Shown: piece after piece, positions 34,801-43,139 of the stretch
Layout: each line of letters starts with the position of its first letter
Numbering within the stretch: position 1 is the stretch's first letter
From: Oleiphilus messinensis
Lineage (GTDB): Bacteria; Pseudomonadota; Gammaproteobacteria; Pseudomonadales; Oleiphilaceae
Length of the DNA stretch: 64,000 nt
Assembly: GCF_002162375.1 (NCBI RefSeq)
Contig: NZ_CP021425.1
Location: 5,444,501 to 5,508,500 of the forward strand
Direction of reading: 5' to 3'
Program-made: the position numbers and the translations under genes
The notes under the pieces: generated by a model
Told to the model about the DNA's origin: nothing
Seen by the model: the letters and a program-made list of their open reading frames with translations, nothing else
Databases searched by the model: none

Positions 34801-35361
34801 GGGAACCAGGCTCGCATCTCCGGAGCCCAGGGCGCCTTTGCCCAACGCAAAAACAAAGGACACGAACGCACCGGCGATTACCACACCACCAATGGATTTG
34901 ATCATGATGTCACGATAGGGTACTGCAACCCAGCCCCTGATCCAGGATTCACGGGAAAGCAGCACTATCCCGGTAAACAGAAAACAAAGGATGCTCGGCA
35001 GCGCCATTTGCGCTGTAACCGGATTCGTTTCCTGGGGAGCGAGCTCAAAAAGTATTGAATCGATACCCAGATCGATCCAGGGCAGATGCTCCAAGAGTGT
35101 GAGAGAAGACAGTACAAGTGCGATGGAACCGGTGATCAAACTGATTTGCTGCGCCCGGAAAGCCTGTCCGACAACCCCTAAGCCGCAGCACAGGAGGAGT
35201 AACGCGGTATTGAAACTCAACGGGAAGTTACCTGGATTAAGCGGCAGAACGCCAAGGGACAAGCCAAAAAAGCCAACCACAACCAAGCCCCCCAGTGTGG
35301 CAGCCAGAACGCCAGCCAGAACACCGAGCAATTGACTCAACGGGAACTCGAGCTTTTCCAT
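31840..35361 (-). CDS. CHASE-domain hybrid sensor histidine kinase
   Basis: 1173 residues. About seven hydrophobic spans fill residues 10-240, followed by a periplasmic CHASE-like region (about 285-400; WQRDAQAYVEDIPGI, GYFVRWVTPY), a further span at 466-487, a PAS fold (about 515-635), HisKA (H664 in NMSHEIRTPMNG), HATPase (about 770-890, with DTGIGIAPDKQ and YGGTGLGLTI), a degenerate receiver (about 895-1010) and a final receiver (about 1040-1160) with the phosphoacceptor in LILMDMQMPVMDG. The MASE-like multispan start plus CHASE means two possible input sites. No cognate response regulator is adjacent. Cytokinin-type or other small-molecule sensing is typical of CHASE but the ligand cannot be read from the sequence. 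Confidence 0.92.
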   Translation of the reverse strand: MEKLEFPLSQLLGVLAGVLAATLGGLVVVGFFGLSLGVLPLNPGNFPLSFNTALLLLCCGLGVVGQAFRAQQISLITGSIALVLSSLTLLEHLPWIDLGIDSILFELAPQETNPVTAQMALPSILCFLFTGIVLLSRESWIRGWVAVPYRDIMIKSIGGVVIAGAFVSFVFALGKGALGSGDASLVPMTMYNALGQLLLGIGILTLNRFDNSEMSRFPKVTVFTAIISASLVVVFWYGLKEQESQQIKRELALNLDHVKHEFERQIAAQLRALRRMADRWDTRGGTPFLEWQRDAQAYVEDIPGIIAVEWVDAGYFVRWVTPYTGNENVQGMYLGFEPRRREALLKAQSNNELTISHTIELAQGGTGFLVYLPLFSTSVGQSPDRFDGFMLAVYGIAGLLDPITRDVLDDGYIIEVSDRDEVVFGGGQGLAEYWSAPVELALNNLVWNARVTLTERKLEATWSHLSSIVLVIGFFISALLSISYHYFSVSRRQSQHLVQEISSREAFEESLLLTKERLELAAEVSNLGIWEWDLNSGELQWNDNMYAIYEPPPELIEKKLLYSFWRSRLHPADSARAERELALSIQRHESWSSEFRLLMDDRRVKFVRATGALKYDNEGNIVKLVGGNLDITAQRMLENRLRELKDEADAANQSKSEFLANMSHEIRTPMNGILGVAELLGRSSLSSQQQDYLAMIQSSAKSLLSILNDILDLSKIEAGKLELEVQEFDIAEVVGNSVKSFAMIAHKKNIHLAIFVSDTVPPNLMGDVVRLNQILLNLVGNAIKFTERGEVAVSVERTGHEQYAITVSDTGIGIAPDKQALIFSAFSQADNSTTRKYGGTGLGLTIVAQLVKLMGGDVTVVSDLGEGATFRLSLPFEAAHHDWVRAPSALTGLRVLLLSRYELDCRWLKTLAETWGCLVTLSQTNTVVGLENEYLLSELDSSDVFVLDMDTIETDVISFLQTLATRCSVIVMASSNLRLPNENELTQFGVQRSIIKPVKASEFQSALVESVKAETVKTYQVAGESGAGSTVVGTDTSDLVAPMRILVVEDNFVNQCLVEDLLEAEGHSVVLASNGEDAVQSFQSAEFDLILMDMQMPVMDGVEATRTIRALGTPLASSIPIVALTANAFVSDRERCLDAGMNDFLTKPIEADNLIETINRFAPVEQSAKRHPM

Positions 35362-35481
35362 GGTCTAAACCTGAACAGTCGCGAATATCGCTAAGCTTAG
35401 TCAAGACCCATCACGCTGACCAGAATAAAAAACGGCCAATTTCTATACGCAGCAACCTCGATTAGAATCCTTCAACCTCAA

Positions 35482-36249
35482 TCAGGGTTGCAACTGTCCG
35501 CGCATCAAAGCCCAGGCGTAGCCGAGATACTCGTGCAGCGCTCGCTCTGAGGTCGCAAGCGCCCCCGAGGATGGCACCAATGCAAACAGATTACTTTTGC
35601 CATTGCGTTTGACCAGATAATCCGTCGGAGCAGGAACAGGATCCAGTCCCTGTCCCTGAAACAGCGCAACTGCCCGCTGCATATGCGATGCAGAGGTAAC
35701 CAGGGCGAAGCGGTTCGCGCCCAAATGCGCCTTCACCCAGACGGCTTCAGTGGCCGTATCCTTGGGGCGCGATTCCAGAATCATGTCACCCTCCGGCACA
35801 CCTAATGCCAATGCCAGCCTGCGCATGGCTTCGGCATTGGAAATCCGCCCCGTCATACCTTGGTACCCGGACAGGTACAGGGTACTGCCGGGGTTCTGCC
35901 GATAAATACGAATACCTTCCAGTAAACGAGATGTCGAGTAACTGGAGAGCAGACTCGTAACCGGTATCCGTTCATCCTCTCGATGACCACCGCCCAGGAC
36001 CACGACATAGTCCACGGGTTGTTCCCGATAGGCTGGATAGCTGTTTTCCAGGGGCATCATCAAAAAACCCGACACGGGAGGCCAGGAGAACAGAAACAAT
36101 TGCACGCCCGCCAGAACCGTCAGGCCGAGTGAACATCGTCGAAAAGAGAACCGACGCATCAACCCCGCCAGCAACAGTAAAATCAGCGCCGCCGGCATGG
36201 GCATAAGCGCCGAACCAACCACCTTTTTAAACAGAAAAACCAATTCCAT
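35482..36249 (-). CDS. ElyC/SanA/YdcF-family membrane protein
   Basis: 255 residues. Two hydrophobic segments near the N-terminus (about 14-31 and 40-62) anchor a soluble DUF218 domain: VDYVVVLGGGHREDERIP, LYLSGYQGM, ESRPKDTATEA and FALVTSASHMQRAVALF. The E. coli relative ElyC affects envelope and peptidoglycan integrity, with an incompletely known mechanism. It is downstream of the AraC-type regulator gene on the same strand, 31 bases apart, so the two may be co-transcribed, but I see no functional link to valine degradation. Confidence 0.88.
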   Translation of the reverse strand: MELVFLFKKVVGSALMPMPAALILLLLAGLMRRFSFRRCSLGLTVLAGVQLFLFSWPPVSGFLMMPLENSYPAYREQPVDYVVVLGGGHREDERIPVTSLLSSYSTSRLLEGIRIYRQNPGSTLYLSGYQGMTGRISNAEAMRRLALALGVPEGDMILESRPKDTATEAVWVKAHLGANRFALVTSASHMQRAVALFQGQGLDPVPAPTDYLVKRNGKSNLFALVPSSGALATSERALHEYLGYAWALMRGQLQP

Positions 36250-36280
36250 GGAACTACCTTTATGAGTAAACAGAACCGCT

Positions 36281-37162
36281 TTACCGGTATTTAAGCCGAC
36301 GATAATCCAGAGGGGACATGCCCACTACTTTCTTGAACAGGCGGGAAAAGTAGTAAGCATCTTCGTAGCCCAAATCTGCCGCTATTTGATTAATTTCCCG
36401 TGATGTTACGTCCAACAGATTACAGGCATACTCCATTTTGTAATGTATAAACTGCTGAATGGGAGCATGGCCCGTCATTGCTTTGTAGCGTTTTGCAAAA
36501 TAGTATTTTGAAAGATGGCACTCCCGGGCAAGCTGGGCCAATTCAATACGACCGTGGATATGGCGTAACATGTAGCTATGAATTGCATCGAGATCCAGCG
36601 GACTTTCATCTCCTTGAGATGTTTTCGAAGACTGAAGCGCGATAAAACTGAGAATTTGCCGCAACAAATTCGCCGCATGCACAAACACTTTCAGGTTATA
36701 TCCGGTTTGCCGCACCAGTAAAAGCCGCTCAAGGTCATTGATCAGACCCGACTGGACGCCAGTGGCAACCACCGGCTGCTCCGGGCTCCGCAGAATACTG
36801 GAGACAAATGCATCAGCATCTTGCCCGGTAAAGTGAACCCAAAAAATGGACCAGGGTTTGTCCAGATCCGCGCGATAGGCATGGGTCATACCTTTCGAAA
36901 GCAAGGTTACGTCGCCCTTGTCTATTGCACATGATTTATCGGCGGTCACCACCTGCCCTGAGCCATCAACACAATAAATCAGCAGGTTATCATCATGTTG
37001 AACCCGCTCCATGGCATGACCTTTCGCCACGGGGTAATAGCCAAGTGCCAAAGGATAAACACCCTGGCTTAGCGGGTTTTGTGATAAATGATTCAAAACC
37101 ACGTCTGGAACAACAAAGCGGATCGCATCATTCGACAGGGGCCAATTGGATGGGGAAGACAT
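36281..37162 (-). CDS. mmsR: AraC-family regulator, MmsR-like
   Basis: 293 residues. The N-terminal sensing cupin (LLIYCVDGSGQVVTADKS, DVTLLSKGMTHAYRADL) is followed by a C-terminal pair of helix-turn-helix motifs (LAQLARECHLSKYYFAKRY and INQIAADLGYEDAYYFSRLF). It is divergent from mmsA with a 173-base gap. In Pseudomonas aeruginosa the AraC-type activator MmsR lies next to and controls mmsAB, so I infer the same role here. The symbol is by synteny and family, not by a sequence feature unique to MmsR. Confidence 0.87.
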   Translation of the reverse strand: MSSPSNWPLSNDAIRFVVPDVVLNHLSQNPLSQGVYPLALGYYPVAKGHAMERVQHDDNLLIYCVDGSGQVVTADKSCAIDKGDVTLLSKGMTHAYRADLDKPWSIFWVHFTGQDADAFVSSILRSPEQPVVATGVQSGLINDLERLLLVRQTGYNLKVFVHAANLLRQILSFIALQSSKTSQGDESPLDLDAIHSYMLRHIHGRIELAQLARECHLSKYYFAKRYKAMTGHAPIQQFIHYKMEYACNLLDVTSREINQIAADLGYEDAYYFSRLFKKVVGMSPLDYRRLKYR

Positions 37163-37335
37163 TATTTCTCAGGTTTCTCTCGGACCGGCACAATAACAAG
37201 ATAGTCCATCCTTTCACCAATTTAGTCAATCCAGTCCGGGAATAGTATATGCTTTAATAAAGCCATAATGACAAAAACCTGCGAACACCAGGGCCTAAGC
37301 CCTCGCAGATTCCGATACTCAGATGAGGTCACCCT

Positions 37336-38829
37336 ATGCACACCAAAGTCCCGAATTTGATCAATGGCGAGTTCTGTGAGAGCCGCACCGAGAACTATCT
37401 GGATGTCACCAATCCGGCCACACAAGGCATACTTGCGCGCGTGCCGATGAGCACTACAGACGAAGTACAGGCTGCAGTCCAGAGCGCCAAGGCCAGATTT
37501 GCAACCTGGAAAGAAGTGCCAGCCCCGGAGCGGGCACGGCTGATGCTGCGCTACCAACACTTGCTCAAGGAACATCATGATGAACTGGCGGAAATATTGA
37601 GTCAGGAGACCGGAAAGACTTTTGCTGATGCCAAAGGTGACGTCTGGCGCGGTATCGAAGTCGCAGAACATGCCTGTGGCATCGCGACACTCATGATGGG
37701 CGAGACTGTAGAGAACGTCGCCCGGGATATCGACACCTACAGCCTGACCCAGCCTCTAGGCGTCTGTGTCGGTATTACCCCGTTCAATTTCCCGGCAATG
37801 ATCCCGCTCTGGATGTTCCCACTGGCCATTGCTTGCGGCAATACCTTTGTGCTGAAACCCTCCGAGCAAGACCCCATGACCCCCACCCGTTTGGCAGAAC
37901 TCTTTCTGGAAGCCGGATTTCCAAAAGATGTCTTACAAGTGGTACACGGTGGCAAGGAACAGGTTGACCAGCTACTGACTCATCCTGACGTGCGCGCGAT
38001 TTCATTTGTTGGCTCAGCCCATGTGGGACAACATATCTATCGTACCGGCACCGATCATTTGAAACGGGTACAATGCATGACCGGTGCAAAAAATCACATG
38101 GTCGTGATGCCGGATGCCAATAAACAACAAGTCATCAGCCACCTGACGGGGGCCTCCGTGGGTGCCGCCGGCCAACGCTGTATGGCAATCAGTGTGGGCG
38201 TACTGGTAGGTGAAGCCGGTGAATGGATTGATGATATTAAAGCCAACCTTGAACAGGTTAAACCTGGACTCTGGAACGATGAAGCGGCCGGATTTGGTCC
38301 GTTGATCAGTCCAGCAGCAAAAGAGCGGGTGCTGGAGCTCATTCAATCGGGCAAAGATCAGGGCGCTCAGTGTTTACTGGATGGTTCCAGTTACACTCAC
38401 ACGGACTATCCTGAAGGCAACTGGGTCGGGCCAACATTGTTCGGCAATGTCACGCCGGACATGCGTGTGTACCAGGAAGAAATCTTTGGCCCAGTACTGC
38501 TTCTGGTTCAGGTCGATACTCTGGAAGCAGCAATCGAACTGATTAATAACAACCCATTCGGCAATGGAACGTCCATCTTTACTGCATCCGGTGGTGCCGC
38601 CCGCTACTTCCAGCACCATATTGAGGTGGGTCAGGTTGGTATTAACGTGCCCATTCCAGTGCCGCTCCCGTTTTTCTCATTCACGGGTTGGAAGAACTCA
38701 TTTTATGGCGACCAGCATGCCTATGGTAAACAGGCTGTACGCTTCTACACTGAGACCAAAACCATTACTGCGCGCTGGTTTGATAACGATGCGGTCAGCG
38801 GCCCGAACATGACAATCCAGTTGAAATAA
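37336..38829 (+). CDS. mmsA: Methylmalonate-semialdehyde dehydrogenase (acylating)
   Basis: 497 residues. It converts (S)-methylmalonate semialdehyde, NAD+ and CoA to propionyl-CoA, the last step of valine breakdown. Features include [19 protein letters not shown], the nucleotide-binding [15 protein letters not shown], the catalytic Cys in [14 protein letters not shown], and [14 protein letters not shown]. The CoA-acylating branch is indicated by [12 protein letters not shown] and by the C-terminal [20 protein letters not shown]. It opens a five-gene plus-strand run and is divergent from mmsR. Confidence 0.96.
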   Translation: MHTKVPNLINGEFCESRTENYLDVTNPATQGILARVPMSTTDEVQAAVQSAKARFATWKEVPAPERARLMLRYQHLLKEHHDELAEILSQETGKTFADAKGDVWRGIEVAEHACGIATLMMGETVENVARDIDTYSLTQPLGVCVGITPFNFPAMIPLWMFPLAIACGNTFVLKPSEQDPMTPTRLAELFLEAGFPKDVLQVVHGGKEQVDQLLTHPDVRAISFVGSAHVGQHIYRTGTDHLKRVQCMTGAKNHMVVMPDANKQQVISHLTGASVGAAGQRCMAISVGVLVGEAGEWIDDIKANLEQVKPGLWNDEAAGFGPLISPAAKERVLELIQSGKDQGAQCLLDGSSYTHTDYPEGNWVGPTLFGNVTPDMRVYQEEIFGPVLLLVQVDTLEAAIELINNNPFGNGTSIFTASGGAARYFQHHIEVGQVGINVPIPVPLPFFSFTGWKNSFYGDQHAYGKQAVRFYTETKTITARWFDNDAVSGPNMTIQLK

Positions 38830-38865
38830 GCACAGATCAACGGCACTAGCACTCACAGGTATTGT

Positions 38866-40008
38866 ATGGATTTTGAGCTAAACGAAGATCAGCAGGCTTA
38901 TCGGGCATCTGCCAGAGCCTTTGCCGAGAAAGAACTGATGCCTAACGCAGCCTATTGGGATCGTCAGGATGAATTTCCGCTCGCTACACTCAAACAAGCA
39001 GCGGCGCTTGGATTTCTGGGTTTGTATATCCCGGAGGAAAAAAATGGTCTCGGCCTTAGCCGGCTCGATAGCAGTCTGATCTTTGAAGAACTCGCTCGCG
39101 GCTGTACATCGACCACGGCATTCATGACCATTCACAACATGGCGACCTGGATGATCGCCCAGTTCGGTTCCGATGAATTGAGCCAGCAATGGTGTCCGGG
39201 TTTGACCCGTGGAGAACTGCTGGCATCGTATTGTCTGACTGAACCCGGAGCCGGCTCCGACGCGGCTTCCCTGACAACAAGCGCACAACGCTCCGGTGAT
39301 GATTTTGTGCTCAACGGCAGTAAAATGTTTATCTCCGGAGCCGGATCTACCCAGGTTCTGGTGGTCATGGCCAGAACCGGTGCGCCGGGTGCCAAGGGGA
39401 TTTCCAGCTTTTTGGTGCCCGCTGACAGTAAAGGCATCAGCTACGGGAAAAAAGAGTTAAAGATGGGCTGGAATTGTCAGCCCACCCGTGCCATTAATTT
39501 TGAAGACGTACGCATTCCTGCCAGGTATATGATCGGCTCAGAAGGCGCCGGATTCAAAATTGCAATGCAGGGCCTGGACGGCGGTAGAATTAACATTGCC
39601 ACCTGCTCCTTGGGCACGGCTCGAGCAGCGCTGGAGCATGCCACTACCTATCTGCAACAACGCAACCAGTTTGGGAAACCCCTCAGTGCGTTTCAAGCAT
39701 TGCAATTCAAACTCGCGGACATGGCAACCCAACTGACGGCTGCCCGCCAGATGGTGCACCTGGCCGCCACAAAACTGGATGCCAAGCGCCCGGATGCTAC
39801 CCTTCATTGTGCAATGGCAAAGCGGTTTGCAACCGATGCCGGATTCGAAATTTGCAACGAAGCACTGCAAATCCATGGCGGCTATGGCTACTTGAATGAT
39901 TTCCCGCTGGAGCGGTATGTCCGGGATACTCGCGTACACCAGATTCTGGAAGGAACGAATGAGATCATGCGAGTCATTATCGCCAGAAACTTGTTGCAGA
40001 CCCCCTGA
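38866..40008 (+). CDS. Acyl-CoA dehydrogenase, probable isobutyryl-CoA dehydrogenase
   Basis: 380 residues, the size of short/medium-chain acyl-CoA dehydrogenases. The FAD and substrate signature is present (CLTEPGAGSDAASL then FISGAGS), and the C-terminus has QIHGGYGYLNDFPLERYVRD followed by HQILEGTNEIM. In this neighbourhood the expected reaction is isobutyryl-CoA to methacrylyl-CoA, the ACAD8-like step of valine degradation. It starts 36 bases after mmsA. Family firm; substrate by context. Confidence 0.93.
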   Translation: MDFELNEDQQAYRASARAFAEKELMPNAAYWDRQDEFPLATLKQAAALGFLGLYIPEEKNGLGLSRLDSSLIFEELARGCTSTTAFMTIHNMATWMIAQFGSDELSQQWCPGLTRGELLASYCLTEPGAGSDAASLTTSAQRSGDDFVLNGSKMFISGAGSTQVLVVMARTGAPGAKGISSFLVPADSKGISYGKKELKMGWNCQPTRAINFEDVRIPARYMIGSEGAGFKIAMQGLDGGRINIATCSLGTARAALEHATTYLQQRNQFGKPLSAFQALQFKLADMATQLTAARQMVHLAATKLDAKRPDATLHCAMAKRFATDAGFEICNEALQIHGGYGYLNDFPLERYVRDTRVHQILEGTNEIMRVIIARNLLQTP

Positions 40009-40020
40009 ACTGAACCAATA

Positions 40021-40037
40021 CAGCCCCCTTGGGGCTG
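40021..40037 (+). other. Hairpin between acyl-CoA dehydrogenase and enoyl-CoA hydratase genes
   Basis: CAGCCCC and GGGGCTG make a perfect 7-bp stem with a 3-base loop 12 bases after the dehydrogenase stop and 20 bases before the next start. It could attenuate or stabilise the operon mRNA. Confidence 0.45.
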
Positions 40038-40057
40038 GCCCGTATAGAGGACTTGAT

Positions 40058-40840
40058 ATGACAGACAACGCAAAACTGGGCTTGGAGATTTTGGGCCACA
40101 CCGCCCTGCTGCGTATTCAGAATCCCCCGGCAAATACCTGGGATGAAGAAAGCTTGACCCTGCTTGAAAAAACGGTGCAATCCCTCAACGAAAACCGGGA
40201 GATTTATGCTCTGGTTATCACCGGTTCCGGTGACAGGTTTTTCTCGGCCGGAGCAGACTTGAATCTGTTTGCGGACGGTGACAAAGCCCGGGCTCGAAAA
40301 ATGGCTCGCGTATTTGGCCGGGCGTTTGAAACGCTTTCCCAATTTCGGGGCGTATCCATTGCCGCAATCAATGGTTATGCCATGGGCGGGGGTTTGGAAT
40401 GTGCCTTGGCGTGCGATATCCGGATCGCCGAGACCCAGGCCCAACTCGCGTTGCCTGAAGCCACTGTAGGCCTCTTGCCCTGCGCCGGTGGTACTCAGAA
40501 TCTACCCTGGCTGGTGGGTGAAGGCTGGGCGAAACGAATGATCCTGTGTGGTGAACGTATCAGTGCTGAAAAAGCCGAAAAAATTGGTCTGGTTGAAGAA
40601 TGCGTGGCCACGGGTGAAGCCTTACCCAGCGCATTGGCACTGGCCGAGAAAGTAGCCAAACAAAGTCCATCGAGTGTCAGTGCCTGTAAAAAGCTGATCA
40701 TGTCGGCTCGGACAAATCCAATGCAACAGGCATTACCGGTTGAACGGGAATACTTCGTCGACTTATTTGACACTGAAGACCAAAAAGAAGGTGTAAACGC
40801 GTTCCTGGAAAAACGGAAAGCCGAGTGGAAAAACGCCTGA
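40058..40840 (+). CDS. Enoyl-CoA hydratase/isomerase family protein
   Basis: 260 residues from the ATG at 40058 (MTDNAKLGLEILG), with AGAGGA just upstream; a much longer frame into the previous gene is not real. Crotonase landmarks are FFSAGADLNLF (oxyanion loop), YAMGGGLECALACDIRIAE and LPEATVGLLPCAGGTQ with the catalytic Glu. In the valine pathway the enzyme hydrates methacrylyl-CoA to 3-hydroxyisobutyryl-CoA. It is the third gene of the mms run. Confidence 0.93.
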   Translation: MTDNAKLGLEILGHTALLRIQNPPANTWDEESLTLLEKTVQSLNENREIYALVITGSGDRFFSAGADLNLFADGDKARARKMARVFGRAFETLSQFRGVSIAAINGYAMGGGLECALACDIRIAETQAQLALPEATVGLLPCAGGTQNLPWLVGEGWAKRMILCGERISAEKAEKIGLVEECVATGEALPSALALAEKVAKQSPSSVSACKKLIMSARTNPMQQALPVEREYFVDLFDTEDQKEGVNAFLEKRKAEWKNA

Positions 40841-40946
40841 TCCCGATTCGTGTTGCAGATCGCCGTCGTACTGATGGCGGCCTCAATAAACTGCGAACGT
40901 GTATACCTACAGCCTTCAACTGAACACGGAAATATTCGGAATTTAT

Positions 40947-42080
40947 ATGACGACAAAAGCAGATAGCCCGGTAATCATTCGCGAGATCAAAACGGGTAAC
41001 AATCAAACGATTGGCGAGCTGACGCTCAATGCTCCGGGCGCATTAAATGCGCTGAATCTCGACATGATTCGCCTATTGGACACCCAGCTGATGACGTGGG
41101 AGAAACAATCCGAGGTTTGCTGTGTTATTTTGCGCGGCGCGGGAGAAAAAGCATTCTGCGCGGGCGGGGATGTTGTCAGCTTATATCACGCCATGGTTGC
41201 CAATCCAGGCCAGCCCGTGGCCGAAGCGCAAGCCTTCTTTAGCGAAGAATATCAACTGGACTACCGAATTCACCGCTACTCGAAACCCATTATCTGCTGG
41301 GGCAGTGGAATTGTCATGGGCGGAGGACTCGGACTGCAAGCCGCATGCCGCTATAGCATCGCAACGGAAACCACGCGCCTGGCCATGCCAGAAATCACGA
41401 TAGGCTTATTCCCGGATGTTGGCGGTACCTGGTTTTTGAATCGCATGCCGGAAGGTTGCGGTCTCTACCTAGGTCTGACCGGAAACAGTCTGAACGGTTC
41501 TGATGCACTGTTCACCGGGCTTGCCCGATTCGCTTGTCAGGCTGATGGCTATGGGGAACTCATCGAAAAGTTAGGCAACCTGACCTGGCCCTCAGTTGAT
41601 GATGAGCGACATCAAGTCCTGGAAGACTTTCTTCAAGGTTACTCGAAGACCGGGCATATGCCCCCCAGTCAGGTCAAAGATCACCTGGGTGCGATCACGG
41701 AAGCAACCGCGCTCGGTGACCTGGAGCAAATTGTTGCGGCCATCATCAAACTCGGTGAACGTGATGACTGGCTGGCTCGGGGCGCGAAAACGCTCCAACG
41801 GGGTTGCCCAACAACGGCGCATTTAGTTTATGCACAGCTGCACAGAGGTGCCGACCTGGCCCTAGATGCCGTATTCAAAACTGAATTGAATATGGCTATG
41901 CACTGTATTGTCAATGGTGAATTTCAGGAAGGCGTTCGGGCCTTATTGATTGATAAAGACCGTAATCCCAAGTGGAAGTACAACACACTGGATGCGATAC
42001 CCGAAGCCTACATCAACAGCCACTTTCAAAGCCTCTGGCCGGAAAGCGAACATCCATTAGCACAACTGGGTCTCGGTTAG
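40947..42080 (+). CDS. 3-Hydroxyisobutyryl-CoA hydrolase (HIBCH-like)
   Basis: 377 residues from the ATG at 40947 (MTTKADSPVII), longer than a simple crotonase, as expected of HIBCH. Key elements are NALNLDMIRLLD, AFCAGGDVVSLYHAM, VMGGGLGLQAACRYSIA and MPEITIGLFPDVGGTWFLNR, the last with the catalytic Glu and Asp pair of the hydrolase branch. It releases 3-hydroxyisobutyrate for MmsB. The order (dehydrogenase, hydratase, hydrolase, MmsB) gives the chain from isobutyryl-CoA to the semialdehyde used by MmsA. Confidence 0.93.
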   Translation: MTTKADSPVIIREIKTGNNQTIGELTLNAPGALNALNLDMIRLLDTQLMTWEKQSEVCCVILRGAGEKAFCAGGDVVSLYHAMVANPGQPVAEAQAFFSEEYQLDYRIHRYSKPIICWGSGIVMGGGLGLQAACRYSIATETTRLAMPEITIGLFPDVGGTWFLNRMPEGCGLYLGLTGNSLNGSDALFTGLARFACQADGYGELIEKLGNLTWPSVDDERHQVLEDFLQGYSKTGHMPPSQVKDHLGAITEATALGDLEQIVAAIIKLGERDDWLARGAKTLQRGCPTTAHLVYAQLHRGADLALDAVFKTELNMAMHCIVNGEFQEGVRALLIDKDRNPKWKYNTLDAIPEAYINSHFQSLWPESEHPLAQLGLG

Positions 42081-42178
42081 CTCGACAAAAACTCGACTCA
42101 AATACAGCATTAATACGACTGCGCGGAATAAAAACAACGATGATATGCCTGGGAATGACCGGGCAGAGGAAGAGGATC

Positions 42179-43066
42179 ATGAAAAAAATCGGGTTTATCG
42201 GTTTAGGCCACATGGGACTGCCAATGGCCAAAAACCTGGTGAAAAATCAATATCAACTTAACGTCTTTGATCTTAACCCTGAACCACTGCAGGAGCTTAA
42301 AGCGCTAGGGGCGCATGTGGCCATTTCCGCAACAGATGCCATTCAAAATGTTGATGTTATTATCAGCATGTTACCCTCAAGCCCCCACGTCGAAAGCCTC
42401 TATTCAGGGCCGGATGGCCTACTGGCATCAATCACTGGCAAACCGTTGATTATCGATTGCAGCACCATTGCGCCGGACTGCGCCCGCCGGGTGAGTAAAG
42501 CCGCTGCGGACAAAGGCCTGCACATGCTGGATGCACCGGTATCCGGCGGTGTGGCCGGTGCCGAAGCCGGTACACTCACCTTCATTGTTGGCGGCAACAG
42601 TGATGAATTTAACAGTGCAAAACCGATATTGGAAGCAATGGGCAGCAAAATTTTCCATGCCGGTGATCATGGCGCCGGACAGGTTGCGAAAATCTGCAAT
42701 AACATGCTGCTCGCGGTGCACATGATTGGGACAGCGGAAGCATTGAATCTGGGGGTGGAGAACGGCCTCGATCCAAAAGTACTCTCGGACATCATGGTCA
42801 GCAGCTCCGGCCGAAACTGGTCACTGGAAGTCTACAACCCTTATCCCGGTGTTATGGAAAATGTGCCGGCTTCAAAAAGTTACGATGGCGGGTTTCTGGT
42901 TGACCTGATGCACAAAGATCTGGGGCTGGCCATGGAGGCAGCTCAATCGGTCAAAGCATCCACGCCGATGGGCACTCTGGCACGCAGCCTGTATGCAATG
43001 CACAGCCAGCATGGCCATGGCCAACTTGACTTTTCCAGCATCCAGAAACTGTTTTCCGGCGAGTAG
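42179..43066 (+). CDS. mmsB: 3-Hydroxyisobutyrate dehydrogenase
   Basis: 295 residues from the ATG at 42179 (MKKIGFIGLGHMGLPMAKNL), with GAGGAAGAGGA close upstream; the longer frame overlapping the previous gene has no support. The Rossmann GLGHMG motif is followed by the substrate loop DAPVSGGVAGAEAGTL and the catalytic Lys in GAGQVAKICNNML. It oxidises 3-hydroxyisobutyrate to methylmalonate semialdehyde, the MmsA substrate. A long hairpin follows the stop. Confidence 0.95.
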   Translation: MKKIGFIGLGHMGLPMAKNLVKNQYQLNVFDLNPEPLQELKALGAHVAISATDAIQNVDVIISMLPSSPHVESLYSGPDGLLASITGKPLIIDCSTIAPDCARRVSKAAADKGLHMLDAPVSGGVAGAEAGTLTFIVGGNSDEFNSAKPILEAMGSKIFHAGDHGAGQVAKICNNMLLAVHMIGTAEALNLGVENGLDPKVLSDIMVSSSGRNWSLEVYNPYPGVMENVPASKSYDGGFLVDLMHKDLGLAMEAAQSVKASTPMGTLARSLYAMHSQHGHGQLDFSSIQKLFSGE

Positions 43067-43080
43067 TCCGTAGCTCAGAG

Positions 43081-43130
43081 ACAGGCCATCCAAATATCCA
43101 GCCCGCGTAAGGCATGTTTTGATGGCCTGT
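43081..43130. terminator. Inverted repeat between convergent mmsB and pit
   Basis: ACAGGCCATC at 43081 and GATGGCCTGT at 43121 form a perfect 10-bp inverted repeat around a 30-base loop, between two convergent genes. It probably terminates transcription from one or both sides. Confidence 0.55.
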
Positions 43131-43139
43131 AGTCCCGGT

